Source: Nothopassalora personata
Lineage: Eukaryota > Ascomycota > Dothideomycetes > Mycosphaerellales > Mycosphaerellaceae
Assembly: GCA_033816765.1 (NCBI GenBank)
Contig: CM066287.1
Location: 62,001 to 126,000, forward strand
Reading direction: 5' to 3'
DNA: 64,000 nucleotides
Shown: positions 49,995 through 59,819 of the stretch, piece by piece
Layout of the letters: the number at the start of each line of letters is the position of its first letter
How positions within the stretch are numbered: position 1 is the stretch's first letter
Program-made: the position numbers and the translations under genes
Notes under the pieces: generated by a model
What the model was told of the DNA's origin: nothing
The model's database searches: none
What the model saw: only the letters and a program-made list of their open reading frames with translations

Positions 49995-52885
49995 GACGCT
50001 TTCAATAGTTCCTGAAGGGTTTTGCACCTGTCCGAGCCAACTAGGGCAGTAAACATGACACTTTCACCTTTGCGGCTGGCAATAGTCCCCTCCCATGAAC
50101 CATCATCGCAGTTACGGGCAGTGAGCCGCACCTTGCGGGCCCACGGACGTCCTAGGATTGTTGGCGAGTTTGGATCCGAGGAGATGAACATGTCCACTTG
50201 GCAGTGAACCCCAAATACCCAAACATCCAAATTGCCCACAACACCTTTGAACTGGGCCCGCCCTCCAGCACCTCGAAAGGCAAGCTGAGCACTCGACATT
50301 ACTGGTAACCCAAACCTATGAGCGTTCCTCTGGCCGATGATATTCACCTCGGAACCCTCATCAATTAGGCACCTGATCTGGTTCTTGTTCGTCCCAAATT
50401 CCGCTACTACCCAAGGACTAGGGACCATAGCAAAGTTGTCAAGGACACTAGAGAGCCCGATCTTCTCAACATCCTCATATAGCTCAGCAGCAGGGACCGC
50501 ACCCTTGGAGCAAAGCATGGTTGAATACACTCCGACATACTGGGCCTGACCATCTTCGCGGAAGACCTCCTCATTATACTCAGGTTCATCTTCACAGGTG
50601 ACCACTTGTCCAGTGCGAACCTCAGGGTCCTTTCCTGCAAGACGTCGCACTGTAGCGAGCTTCTCCTGAAGAGCGGGGGTGTTAGCAACGCGACCGAAGA
50701 GGGCAGCCTCGAACCAGCGACCATATCGAAACCAATCTTGGGCGTTCACACTGGGAAACGTTGTCTGGAGGATCTGATCAATCCAGTAGATGATACCCTC
50801 TTCCTTTGTAACCGGGCCATCACCAGCTGAACCATACTGTCGGACGTAGTTGTCAATCCTCATAGTCTTGGCATTCTGCATACGCTTCCTTTGTGCGAAG
50901 GGGGCGTTCACGGGACCAACAGGCATATCCTTAGGCAGTCCTTTGTTAGCATCGTTCCCTGGTCTGTTCACTTGGGCATCACTTCCCCTTCCTAGGGTTA
51001 CCCCGGATCCAGCTGATGACTGAGTTTCGCTCATTTGAGCACTGACTTCGTCAATCATTTCAACCTCCTGCTGGTCAATCTCAGCTTGCCGGATCTCCTG
51101 TTCCAATTGCAGGCGAACTTTCTCAGCAGCCTCAGCTCGGGCTCGCAGATCCTGGGCTGAGGACCGGGTCCTCGGGTACGGATTCTTCAGAATACCTACG
51201 GGTGCCTTCCCTTTCACTTTGTCAGACTGCACAGGATAGGCAGATACCTCGTCAAGCTCGCCCAAGTCGGTTGCCTGCTCCGCTTCACTTTCTCCGAATG
51301 AGACCCAATATGTCCCAGCAGCCTTCTCCTTTTGGCCAGACCGCGCGTCCTGAGGGCCATACTCCATTAAATGCCTGAAGTTAGGAGGGGGCTTAGAATG
51401 ATCAGGAGGCGTGACCTTAGTCACCCCAGCGTAGTCCCTACCCATCCATTGCTTACGCAGTGCGGGAATCTCATACTGGTTGTCAAACTCGATCGGTCCA
51501 TAATGTTCTTCGAGCAGAGGGAGCATGCAGAGCAGTTTCGGTTTGCTGTAGTCCCTCCGAAAGTTGAACTTGGTGGGACGTGGATCGCCTTCTTTCCCTA
51601 GATACCACCAGTTGTTCGGGGCGAGGTATACGTAGCCCCGGGATATTAAGGACCTCATCGCCCCACAATTGCTGGCCTGGTGCTTCGAACTGCCACAGTT
51701 GTAGCAACAACCATCCATCGCTTTGGACTGTTCGCGATTTTGCGATGGGGGACGCTGCATTGCGTAAACCTGCAGTTCAGTGTCTGGGTCGTGCCTCTCC
51801 GGTTGCATAGAGCGTTGATTCTCGCTCGGGTAGAAGGCACCCGCGTCCGCGACGCGACCGCGCTGGTATGCACGTATGCTCATTTCAGCTACCTTCTGGA
51901 TTAGGTCATCATCAACAACAGTCCTGGAGGTGGCCTTCTTAAGCGTGTCAATCTCAGGCTTGAGGCGCGGCATTTGCTTCACGACTGAGCGGTGCAGCTG
52001 AGGCAAAGCAAGAGGGAAATCTGTATGCACAGCTTTCCATCCCTCCTCACCATCTGCGATGCTAGCAGCTTCATCGAGAATCCTCTGAAAGTCCCTGAAC
52101 TTCTCAGGTTGCTTTGGGTGAAGCCCGCAAGCCTTGTAGACCGCTTTCGCGACTGCCTCTGGCAATCCCTGAAGGAGAAGGCGACTCCGGGAGCTGTTAT
52201 CCAAATCCTCAGGTTCAATTAGGTCACTTGAGGATACAAATAGGCGGATGAATTCCTTCACATCTTGTTCTTCAGGCCTCTTGCCTTGCTGCGCCCTAAC
52301 AATCTCCTCAAGATATTCCCGACTCCCCAACATCGAGTGGGCGTCAAACCTTGAGAACTCTGACAAGAACGCCCTCCTGAAACGTGCCTTGCCGGTGAGC
52401 CACCCAGGCAGCCTCATGACCACACGCCGGATAGTAATTTCGCAATTGCGCTCAAACCTGCCCCAGAAATCATCCTTCTTAATGGATGCCCGAGGCGGAT
52501 ACTGGTCCATTAGGTCGCCAAACCGCTCCCAGAACTCAGTAGCATTGGTGCCATCAAAGAACGGATTCTCAGCACCTCCTGGAGGTGGAAAGCGAGGGCC
52601 AGCGTTTTCCATTGCTACTGCCAATCGTCTAAAGAGGGCAGTCATAGCATCCATTCCAATTGTGCTGTTCATTCCTACACCCATACCCAATTCAGCGGCG
52701 CTGGTTCCGCTTCTCCCTTCTTTACTAGATTCAGGTGTTTCCCCTTCCTCCGATTCCTCCATCCCCTCATGAGGGACAGAATCCCTGTAGACCCCTTCCA
52801 TTTTCGTGGGGTTCACAGGCTGTTCGTAGCCTCTGCCTATGTCGGCAAAGGTGCTAAGTTTTTCTGGTGATGCAGCCGTATCCAT
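49973..52885 (-). CDS. gag with zinc knuckle and aspartic protease of element C
   Basis: A 970-aa frame from ATG 52885. The first 110 residues are Ser/Glu-rich. A capsid-like helical part covers about 110-350 (W-E-R-F-G-D-L-M-D-Q-Y, L-L-L-Q-G-L-P). A zinc knuckle, C-Y-N-C-G-S-S-K-H-Q-A-S-N-C, is near residue 395. A Gln/Glu coiled coil lies at about 605-640. A retropepsin-like protease at about 825-920 has L-I-D-E-G-S-E-V-N-I-I as active site and T-I-L-G-R-P-W near its end. The catalytic triplet is D-E-G instead of the usual D-S/T-G, which is unusual. Protease sits in the gag frame, before the frameshift, so it would be made in gag-like amounts. Confidence 0.9.
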   Translation of the reverse strand: MDTAASPEKLSTFADIGRGYEQPVNPTKMEGVYRDSVPHEGMEESEEGETPESSKEGRSGTSAAELGMGVGMNSTIGMDAMTALFRRLAVAMENAGPRFPPPGGAENPFFDGTNATEFWERFGDLMDQYPPRASIKKDDFWGRFERNCEITIRRVVMRLPGWLTGKARFRRAFLSEFSRFDAHSMLGSREYLEEIVRAQQGKRPEEQDVKEFIRLFVSSSDLIEPEDLDNSSRSRLLLQGLPEAVAKAVYKACGLHPKQPEKFRDFQRILDEAASIADGEEGWKAVHTDFPLALPQLHRSVVKQMPRLKPEIDTLKKATSRTVVDDDLIQKVAEMSIRAYQRGRVADAGAFYPSENQRSMQPERHDPDTELQVYAMQRPPSQNREQSKAMDGCCYNCGSSKHQASNCGAMRSLISRGYVYLAPNNWWYLGKEGDPRPTKFNFRRDYSKPKLLCMLPLLEEHYGPIEFDNQYEIPALRKQWMGRDYAGVTKVTPPDHSKPPPNFRHLMEYGPQDARSGQKEKAAGTYWVSFGESEAEQATDLGELDEVSAYPVQSDKVKGKAPVGILKNPYPRTRSSAQDLRARAEAAEKVRLQLEQEIRQAEIDQQEVEMIDEVSAQMSETQSSAGSGVTLGRGSDAQVNRPGNDANKGLPKDMPVGPVNAPFAQRKRMQNAKTMRIDNYVRQYGSAGDGPVTKEEGIIYWIDQILQTTFPSVNAQDWFRYGRWFEAALFGRVANTPALQEKLATVRRLAGKDPEVRTGQVVTCEDEPEYNEEVFREDGQAQYVGVYSTMLCSKGAVPAAELYEDVEKIGLSSVLDNFAMVPSPWVVAEFGTNKNQIRCLIDEGSEVNIIGQRNAHRFGLPVMSSAQLAFRGAGGRAQFKGVVGNLDVWVFGVHCQVDMFISSDPNSPTILGRPWARKVRLTARNCDDGSWEGTIASRKGESVMFTALVGSDRCKTLQELLKASGNGMVG

Positions 52886-53111
52886 TGTTGCGTGGTGCTT
52901 GCTTCAGAATGTGCTGATACTAGTTGTTGCTTGACAGGACCTTGTGACCGTGATTGTTGCTGAATACCTTGGACCTTGAATGTTTTTCGACCTTAGTCGA
53001 CCTTGACCGTGAACCTTGGACCTTGAACCGTGATTTTGACCTTATAAACTGGATGCTGATACGCCACCGGGTGTACACTTGATAACCCCCCCTCATTGAC
53101 CACCAAAATAA
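52886..53111 (-). other. 5' leader of element C
   Basis: 226 bp between the 5' LTR and gag. Just inside the LTR the minus strand reads ATTATTTTGGTGGTCAATG; TGGTGGTCAATG could be a tRNA primer site. No complement of it is found in the LTR, so self-priming as in A and B is not supported. CTTG-rich near-repeats occupy about 52937-53040. Confidence 0.5.
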
Positions 53112-53486
53112 TGTCTACCAACCACCCTATGTAGGCCTGTCCGAGTTGTGGTGGTATGGAGCGGTGCTTGTGTAAGCAGGGGTATTTGCCGGTCCTGGGA
53201 CCGGGAAATCAGGTCACGTGACGAGCAGCGCAGTAGCCAGATAAAACAAGAGGATTGGCGGACCCTAAACCCCTATACCCTCTACTCGAGAGGTATGAAT
53301 TGAATTGTTGCCTTGATGCTACGCTTACAATACTCAACTGCGCAGTATATATCTCAATGGCCATACCAGGTCCTGCTGGCTTGCCCAAATGTCCAATCAA
53401 ACCTAAATGAAAAAGGGGCAAGTTGGACCCAAGGGACCCCTTCCCAAACCCAAACCCAAGGTCAACACAACCCATTAGTCGTCAAT
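53112..53486 (-). repeat. 5' LTR of element C
   Basis: 375 bp, one base different from the 3' LTR (T at 53171). Confidence 0.92.
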
Positions 53487-56190
53487 ACTAGTAAGCGAGT
53501 AATCGTAGATTACTAAGTCGCTAGTAAGCGAGTAATCGCGTATAGCGCACGTAACTATCCGCGTCTAATAGTCGGCTATAGTTACATAGTCTAGACCGAA
53601 CCGTAACACCTAGTAGTCCTAGCCTCGCGTATCGAAACTACCGAGCGCCGAGGTAGTAGCGGAGGGTACGACCGCGGGTAGTATATACGTCGTAAGCGTA
53701 AAGCTAAGGACGTATATAAGCGGGCCGATCGCCTAAAGTAATAGAAGTTAAGTTAAGTACCGGGCGCCTCGGGTACGAGTTAGTAGCGAGACGCCGGTAG
53801 CTCGTCTTTAACTAGCTAGAAGTCGAAGGTAGAGTACTACGGCTACGGTAAGAAGGGTTACTATAAGACGGAGTACCGAAGTAGATACCTATAGAAGGAC
53901 CGTAACGCGTAAGCGGTTCGTAGGCTAGAAACTATTAAGGCTTTAACTAAGAAGGGTAAATAGGGAAAAGGTAGAGGACTAGGTAAGGGTCGCTCCTAAG
54001 TCCGAGTTTCTATATAGACCCCTTAAGGCAAGTCGATACGAGTCTAGCGCGTTACTTACGAGGCGCCGTCAAGACGCGTAAGGGCTTTCGCGAGGCTACG
54101 TTTCTTCTAGATAACGGTATAGATTTAAGCTTAGTATCGTACGAGTATATACTCCGATACTAGATGTAGCCTATTAGTAGTATAAAGCTTCTAAATCTAG
54201 AGTCGTACGCGTAGGACTAAGGGTATCACTACGGCGCCTATATACTTCGCGTACGACTAGCTAACGATATAGGAGTAGAGCGCGTAAGCGACGCTATCTA
54301 CTATATAGCGCCTATAGGTAGGCCGTTAGTTATCTTAGGTAGACCCTAGCGGTATTATAATCGGATTATAAAGGCCGATAAGGATAACTAGTAGTACTAC
54401 GGTATAGAGACGCCTACGATTTAGTAGCGTAACGTACGCGAGTTCCTTAAGGATCTCGAGAGCTTAAAGTAGGTTTATATAATAAGTGTTCGGGTTATTA
54501 CTATAGTAGTATCTAAAAGAGAGGGTCCCTTATAGCCTAAACAATTTATAGACTTCTAAGATATATACGTACCTAATAAGTAGGCAAAGCGTAAGATGCC
54601 CGACGGGGTTAAGTATACGATTAATCTCGTAGAAGGAAAGAAACCCCCTTTTAAGCCGCTATACTACTAGTCCTTAACTAAGCTAGAGGCCTTAAAGGAA
54701 CACCTTACGTAAGTAATTGAGAAGGGGTAGATTAGGCGATCCGTAAGCGAGGCGGGTACGCCTACCCTATACGTACTAAAGAAGAACGGTACTCTTAGGC
54801 TCTATATAGATTATAGAGGCCTAAATAAGATTATAGTAAAGAACTAGTACCTACTACCCCTAATTAGTAAGACCTTAGATAGGCTATAGGGCGCTAGGCT
54901 CTTTACTACAATCGACCTATAGGATACCTACTACCGTATTCCTATTAAGCGAGGAGACGAGTAGAAGACTACGTTTCGTACGCGATACGGTTACTACGAG
55001 TACTTAGTTATACCTTTTAGGTTAACTAACGTACTAGCTACCTTTTAGGGGTATATTAATAAGGCCCTTACTAGGTTAGTAGATAACATCTACGTAGTCT
55101 ACCTAGATAACATCCTTATCTATAGCGTAACGCGTAAGGAGCACGTACGAGCCGTACGCGCGGTACTAGAGAGGCTACGAAAGTTCGCCCTATTTACGAA
55201 CCTAAAGAAGTATAGCTTCTTCTAGGAGAATGCCGAGTTCCTAGGATTTATCGTAAGCGTCGTAGGCGTATTAATAGATAGGAGTAGGGTAGCCGTAATC
55301 GAGGAATAGCCTACGCCTACGAGTTTTTATAAGGTTTAATCCTTCCTAGGATTCTATAACCTCTATAGGCGCTTTATTAAAGGGTACTCGAGGATTGCGA
55401 AGCTATTAATAGACCTACTTAAGGGATATAATAATAGTAAGAAGTAAGAGCCTCTTATATAGTCCGCTTACGAGGAGTAAGCGTTCTAACGGCTAAAAGC
55501 TAGGTTCCTCGTAGTACCTATCCTAAGGCACTTCGATCCTTCGTTACGTACGAGGGTTAAAACGGATACCTCGGGCTTTACGATTATAGGTATTATCTCT
55601 TAGTTATTTAGAACTAAGTAGTATCTAATTACCTTCTATTCTCGTAAGATAGTACCTACTAAGTACAATTATAAGACCTATAACTAGGAGCTACTAGCGG
55701 TAGTAAAGGCATTTAAGCATTAGCGACCGTACCTCGAAGGCGTATCGTACGCGGTTTAGGTACTAGTCGACTATACGAATCTATAGGGTTTTATAATAGT
55801 AAAGTAGCTAAATAGGCGGTAAGCTCGATAGGCGACGTTTCTATAATGTTTCGACTTCGTAGTAGAGTATAGGCCGGGGAAGAGTAACCTAGCTAATACG
55901 CTATCGCAACGTAGTAAGTACGTACGCGTAGCGTAGTAGACGTCGAACTTGCTTCCTACGCTATAAAGTAAGCTATCTTTCTAGAAGGAATCCCTATTAA
56001 GAGAGGACGAGCCTATAGTAAGGCTCGTAACCGCTACCTACGAGAAGATATAGGATAAGGCGACGATAACGGTAGTAGAAGCCTACGAGCCGTAGGGGAC
56101 CCGATCGCTACTAGTAAGAGTATATACTATAATAATATAAGGCGGCCTAGGTAAACTACTTATACTACTAATAAAGATTATATAGGGGAG

Positions 56191-56351
56191 TGTCACGGTT
56201 TACCTTTGCACAGACGCACTTCGGTGTCACGTGACCTCGGGCCCGATCTTATCACGCGCTTCTCGCGACTTCTTACTTCTCTTCTTCGTAGAACTTACTC
56301 GATACTAAGGCTAATACACGTTTGCGCCCTGTTGCTGTCTTGTCCGTGTCA
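56191..56351 (+). repeat. 5' LTR of the TRIM-type element
   Basis: TGTCACGG...CCGTGTCA. Contains CACGTG (56228-56233) and the self-primer GTAGAACTTA (56288-56297), which would mark the RNA 5' end. Confidence 0.9.
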
Positions 56352-56352
56352 T

Positions 56353-56362
56353 TAAGTTCTAC
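56353..56362 (+). promoter_or_regulatory. self-primer binding site of the TRIM-type element
   Basis: TAAGTTCTAC, one base after the LTR, is the exact reverse complement of GTAGAACTTA at 56288-56297 in the LTR. Confidence 0.75.
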
Positions 56363-56433
56363 CGCGCTCGATCGCCGCAAGCGATCACCCCGACCACGTG
56401 TGCACAGAAACGCGCGTGCGACACCGAGTCCGA

Positions 56434-56720
56434 ATGGCCGCAAACCAGACGACACTCGGAGCAGACGAATCCTAATTCATTCCCAACCTGAACCTTAACC
56501 TACTCACGAAGAAGTTCCTCCGCGACGCGCGCCAACGACAGAACGGCACACTAACCGAAGGACAACGTGAGGTGGAAGACGAGTCAGAGTGGAATCCGGA
56601 TTTCGACGACACCCAGGGTGTAGAACGACTGCGCAAGATGGCGCAAGAGACACAAGACGAGACTCAGGGCCGAGATGGTGCTGAGCAGGCTCGTCAGCAA
56701 GAGGAGCACCGGCGGAGCGC
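56434..56720 (+). pseudogene. short gag-like frame in the TRIM-type element
   Basis: ATG at 56434 gives M-A-A-N-Q-T-T-L-G-A-D-E-S and stops (TAA 56473). The same frame then stays open for about 85 codons of charged, Gln/Glu-rich sequence (F-L-R-D-A-R-Q-R-Q, W-N-P-D-F-D-D), running into the first 79-bp repeat. It looks like the beginning of a gag gene left from the parent element; no domain is recognised. Confidence 0.4.
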
Positions 56721-57115
56721 AGATACAACTTGAGGCAAGCTGAGGCTTGATATACAGTTGGTGGACACAAGGCACACTGCGGTGTGATACTGTCTTCGCA
56801 GATACAACTTGAGGCAAGCTGAGGCTTGATATACAGTTGGTGGACACAAGGCACACTGCGGTGTGATACTGTCTTCGCAGATACAACTTGAGGCAAGCTG
56901 AGGCTTGATATACAGTTGGTGGACACAAGGCACACTGCGGTGTGATACTGTCTTCGCAGATACAACTTGAGGCAAGCTGAGGCTTGATATACAGTTGGTG
57001 GACACAAGGCACACTGCGGTGTGATACTGTCTTCGCAGATACAACTTGAGGCAAGCTGAGGCTTGATATACAGTTGGTGGACACAAGGCACACTGCGGTG
57101 TGATACTGTCTTCGC
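56721..57115. repeat. 79-bp tandem repeat, five identical copies
   Basis: Starts at 56721, 56800, 56879, 56958 and 57037. Each unit holds two small hairpins (CAAGC-TGAG-GCTTG and CACAC-TGCG-GTGTG). The minus strand of the unit has no stop in any frame, so three overlapping minus-strand frames of 160-195 codons run through it as an artefact. Confidence 0.95.
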
Positions 57116-57237
57116 TTAAGGCTTGCTGCGGCAAGATATACATTGGATTGGATTGAATTGGGTAATGGCGATGGATATACCCCATTGCGATTGATTCACG
57201 CGTACGAGGGCGTACGGCGGTTTGAGAGGGGGGGTGG

Positions 57238-57398
57238 TGTCACGGTTTACCTTTGCACAGACGCACTTCGGTGTCACGTGACCTCGGGCCCGATCTTATC
57301 ACGCGCTTCTCGCGACTTCTTACTTCTCTTCTTCGTAGAACTTACTCGATACTAAGGCTAATACACGTTTGCGCCCTGTTGCTGTCTTGTCCGTGTCA
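57238..57398 (+). repeat. 3' LTR of the TRIM-type element
   Basis: Identical by eye to 56191-56351. CACGTG at 57275-57280. Confidence 0.9.
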
Positions 57399-58523
57399 GG
57401 GAGAGACGATAGGTACGTCGTATACTTATCGTAGGCGCCTAGCGAAGGGGACGCTAACGACTAGTATATAAAAGACGGGTTAGTCTATCGTAGAAACGCG
57501 ATTATAGTACCTAAAGATTATATAGTAAGAGCATAGCTACTCTATATATATTATAACGACCTACTAGTAGGGTACTTTAGTAAAGTAAAGACTAAAGAGC
57601 TACTACGACGTTATTACTAGTAGGAATTACTTAGTAAGGAAGTAAGGGAGTATATTAGAAACTATAGATCGTATTAGACCTCGAAGGCGAGACGCTATTA
57701 ACCCTACGGCGAGCTATAGCTACTACCTAGGCTAGACGGTCTATAGTAAGAAATTACTATAGATTTTATTATAGACCTACCGCTAAGTAAGCGAGGACAA
57801 TACGTATATAATACGATCCTAGTAATCGTTAACCGCTACTCTAAAATAAACTTATATATTCCTATAACTACGATATATATAGCCGTAGAGCTTACGAGGA
57901 TCTTACGAGACGAAGTCGTACGGTATTATAGCGTCCTAGCGGGTATAGTAAGTAACTGCGGGTTAGTATTTACGAGTAAGTTCTAGAGTAACTTCTACTT
58001 CGAGGCGTAGGTAAAGCGTAAGCTATCTATAGCTTTCTACCCTTAGACTAACGGCTAGACTAAGAGGGTAAACTAAACCTTAGAATAGTACCTTTGTTAT
58101 TACTATAGCGAGAACTAGATAGAGTAGGCTAAGTAGCTAGCTATTACTAAAGTCGTATATAATAATAGCGTCTACCCTACGCTACGTATAAGCCTATTCG
58201 AGATAGCGTATAGTTAGAGACCTAAGATTACCCTAATACCTATAGGATCTTAAGGCGAGATCCGGAAAGGGAAGGTACTAGTAGCGGTAGACTTAGTTAA
58301 CCGTATACGAGAAATACGCGCTACGCTTACGAAGCGTTAGGAAATCGTAGTAGCCGACTAGACTCGCTACTATAACAAGACTTATAAGGCTAAGAGCTAT
58401 CGCGTAGGCGACATAGTCTTATTATCTACGAAGAACTTAAGGTTAGTATTACTAAAGAAGAAGATAGGTCCGAAGTTTATTAGACCGTATCGTATTATTA
58501 ACGCTATCGGTTCGTAGGCGTAC

Positions 58524-58927
58524 TATTAGGTTTAGTATAACCTAATGATATTACAAGTTAAGAAGATAAGCTTAATCGGGTTTATTCTCGGGCCGATAGG
58601 AAGTCGAGGGAGAGTAATAAAGTAGTAGCTATCTTATCTCGTAGAGACTAAGTAGTAGTAAGGTAGAGGTTAGGTTATAGTGTATTCTAAACAGTAATAT
58701 TAAATAGTAAGTTAAACGTATCGAAACTATAAGGGATTCTTAGCCTTCCTAAATATAAAGGAGATTCGTAGATCTCGGTAATTAGTCTAATTATTCTAAG
58801 CATAAGTAGTCTAATTAGTCTAAGCATAAGTAGTCTAATCGCCCTAAGTCTAAGCGCTTAGGTAGGATAAGTTACGTACTCGTCTCGTTATTATAATTCT
58901 AGGGTCTATAGGAATCATTCCGTAACA
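58524..58927 (-). repeat. 3' LTR of chromovirus F
   Basis: The plus strand reads TATTAGG (from TGTTAGG by RIP) to CCGTAACA, giving TGTTA/TAACA ends. Two fragments of the same LTR lie at 41205-41431 and 41537-41790. Confidence 0.85.
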
Positions 58928-59081
58928 CTATCCCCTTTTTAGCCTAGCTTCGTCCCGAAGCTCTATAAACCGTTATTATTTCTTATAGTAATAGTTAACT
59001 ATATCTTCTTCCTCCTATAAGCGCCGTTAACGACTTACTCTAGATACTAAAACCTATAGTATCGAAATAGCTCTATACACG

Positions 59082-59554
59082 AATTATTAGAAGTCTCGAT
59101 CCTTAGGCGTAGTAGTAAAGTGTATCGTAGGTTCTCGGTCTAGGAAGTGTTCGGCCTATATTCGAAAAGGCTATAAGGATTACGACGTATATCTTTCTCG
59201 TCCGGAGTAGGAACGTCTTCGCAATTCGCGCGATAAACTTAAGCTAGAGCTTAAGAGGATTAAAGAGGAGGAGGTGCGGCTAAAGATGCGTAAGATCCGT
59301 CTTCGGAAACAGCTATGCTTAGCTAAGCGTCGTACTAACGATGCCGTTGCTAAGGAGTTAGAGGAGCTCGAGGAAGAAGAGGCACGCGAGGAGCTAGCGT
59401 CTCTTAAGTAGGCGTCGGGGGTAGAGGTGTCGCCTTCGCTAGTTTCTTTCTCGGATATCCTAGAGATGCCCGTAAACGAGTAGGCGGCGCTTTCTAGAGC
59501 GGAGCCTTAGGGCGAGTCCCTAGGGGTAGAGACTTATTAGGGTATTTATTTATA
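59082..59554 (+). pseudogene. antisense accessory frame in chromovirus F (Cys cluster plus coiled coil)
   Basis: Opposite strand to F, between its chromodomain and its 3' LTR, the same place as the antisense genes of A and B. The frame reads R-K-C-S-A-Y-I-R-K-G-Y-K-D-Y-D-V, where the Tyr residues probably were Cys before RIP (C-x2-C-x7-C). A charged coiled coil of about 80 residues follows (R-L-R-N-S-R-D-K-L-K-L-E-L, later E-L-E-E-L-E-E-E-E). TAG codons occur at likely Trp sites. The start codon is not clear and splice sites were not found. It resembles a class of Cys-plus-coiled-coil hypothetical proteins I associate with fungal repeats, but I cannot name a family. Confidence 0.6.
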
Positions 59555-59579
59555 AGTTATGTCCCTATTCTTATTAATC

Positions 59580-59653
59580 GGCTAGGTAGCTTAGTAGTAG
59601 AGCGTAAGCTGTCTATACTCTTAAGGTCGTAGGTTCGATTCCTACCCTAGTCG
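59580..59653 (+). tRNA. tRNA-like sequence inside chromovirus F, degenerate
   Basis: Acceptor GGCTAGG pairs with CCTAGTC (one G-U). The T arm GTAGG-TTCGATT-CCTAC is perfect, with an ideal B box. The D arm is GCTT...GAGC. No proper anticodon stem can be formed from the 25 nt between, so this is a decayed tRNA or a tRNA-derived module rather than a working gene. Confidence 0.4.
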
Positions 59654-59819
59654 CTCGTCGGCCGAGAGATCGATTATCGTTAGTCGTATCGGCGGACCTA
59701 TTTTTAGTATTGTCGGATCTTTTGCTAACAGTTTTGTAGGTTTTATTTTAGTTCCTAGGTATTTTCTAATTCGTCGTATCCTTTCTATTTAACAAGGTAT
59801 CGCTAACCTTTCTTATCTA

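Larger units (their letters stand above)
41852..53486 (-). mobile_element. intact, recent Ty3/gypsy LTR retrotransposon C with an extra ORF
   Basis: 11,635 bp, transcribed right to left. The 375-bp LTRs differ at one base (41911 C, 53171 T). It contains gag (52885-49973), pol in the -1 frame (about 49990-46206) and a 967-codon third ORF (45604-42701). No RIP change is evident although both flanks are saturated with it, so it arrived late or escaped. Flanking direct repeats ACTAGTAA are 41844-41851 and 53487-53494. The LTR outer end is AAT rather than a TG/CA form. Confidence 0.93.
41799..53540. repeat. 33-bp tandem repeat, three units, interrupted by element C
   Basis: Units at 41799-41831, 41832-41851 plus 53495-53507, and 53508-53540. 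Each reads GATTACTAAGT, then a CTAGTAAG core, then GAGTAAT. Element C and one copy of ACTAGTAA split the middle unit; removing them restores three complete units. Confidence 0.85.
56191..57398 (+). mobile_element. recent non-autonomous LTR element (TRIM type)
   Basis: 1,208 bp. Two identical 161-bp LTRs (56191-56351, 57238-57398) are flanked by a perfect target duplication GGGAG (56186-56190, 57399-57403). There is no pol. The purine run GAGAGGGGGGGTGG before the right LTR is the likely polypurine tract. No RIP change, unlike chromovirus D around it. It carries a short gag-like start and five 79-bp repeats. Confidence 0.93.
53541..58523 (+). mobile_element. chromovirus D, RIP-mutated, truncated at both ends
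   Basis: Closely related to A: long stretches match, e.g. 54380-54510 with 35370-35510. Recognisable remains are a gag zinc-knuckle relic (about 53830-53880), protease (about 54090-54180), reverse transcriptase (54700-55270), RNase H (55540-55900) and integrase (57540-58420). It is split at 56190/57399 by the TRIM-type element. It starts inside gag, without a 5' LTR, and ends just before the chromodomain at the F LTR. TAG codons at Trp sites are frequent. Confidence 0.85.

Noticed and set aside
41844..53494. hAT-type DNA transposon, suggested by an 8-bp flanking repeat
   Set aside because: The element has LTRs, gag, RT, RNase H and integrase; the longer repeat is ambiguous because of LTR end choice and the tandem-repeat target.
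56721..57115. possible CRISPR array
   Set aside because: Units are directly adjacent and identical with no spacers, and the DNA is fungal.
56504..57185. three minus-strand frames of 163-195 codons with C-x2-C-like repeats
   Set aside because: All three frames are open only because the 79-bp unit has no minus-strand stops; the period is not a multiple of three, so the apparent protein repeats are artefacts.
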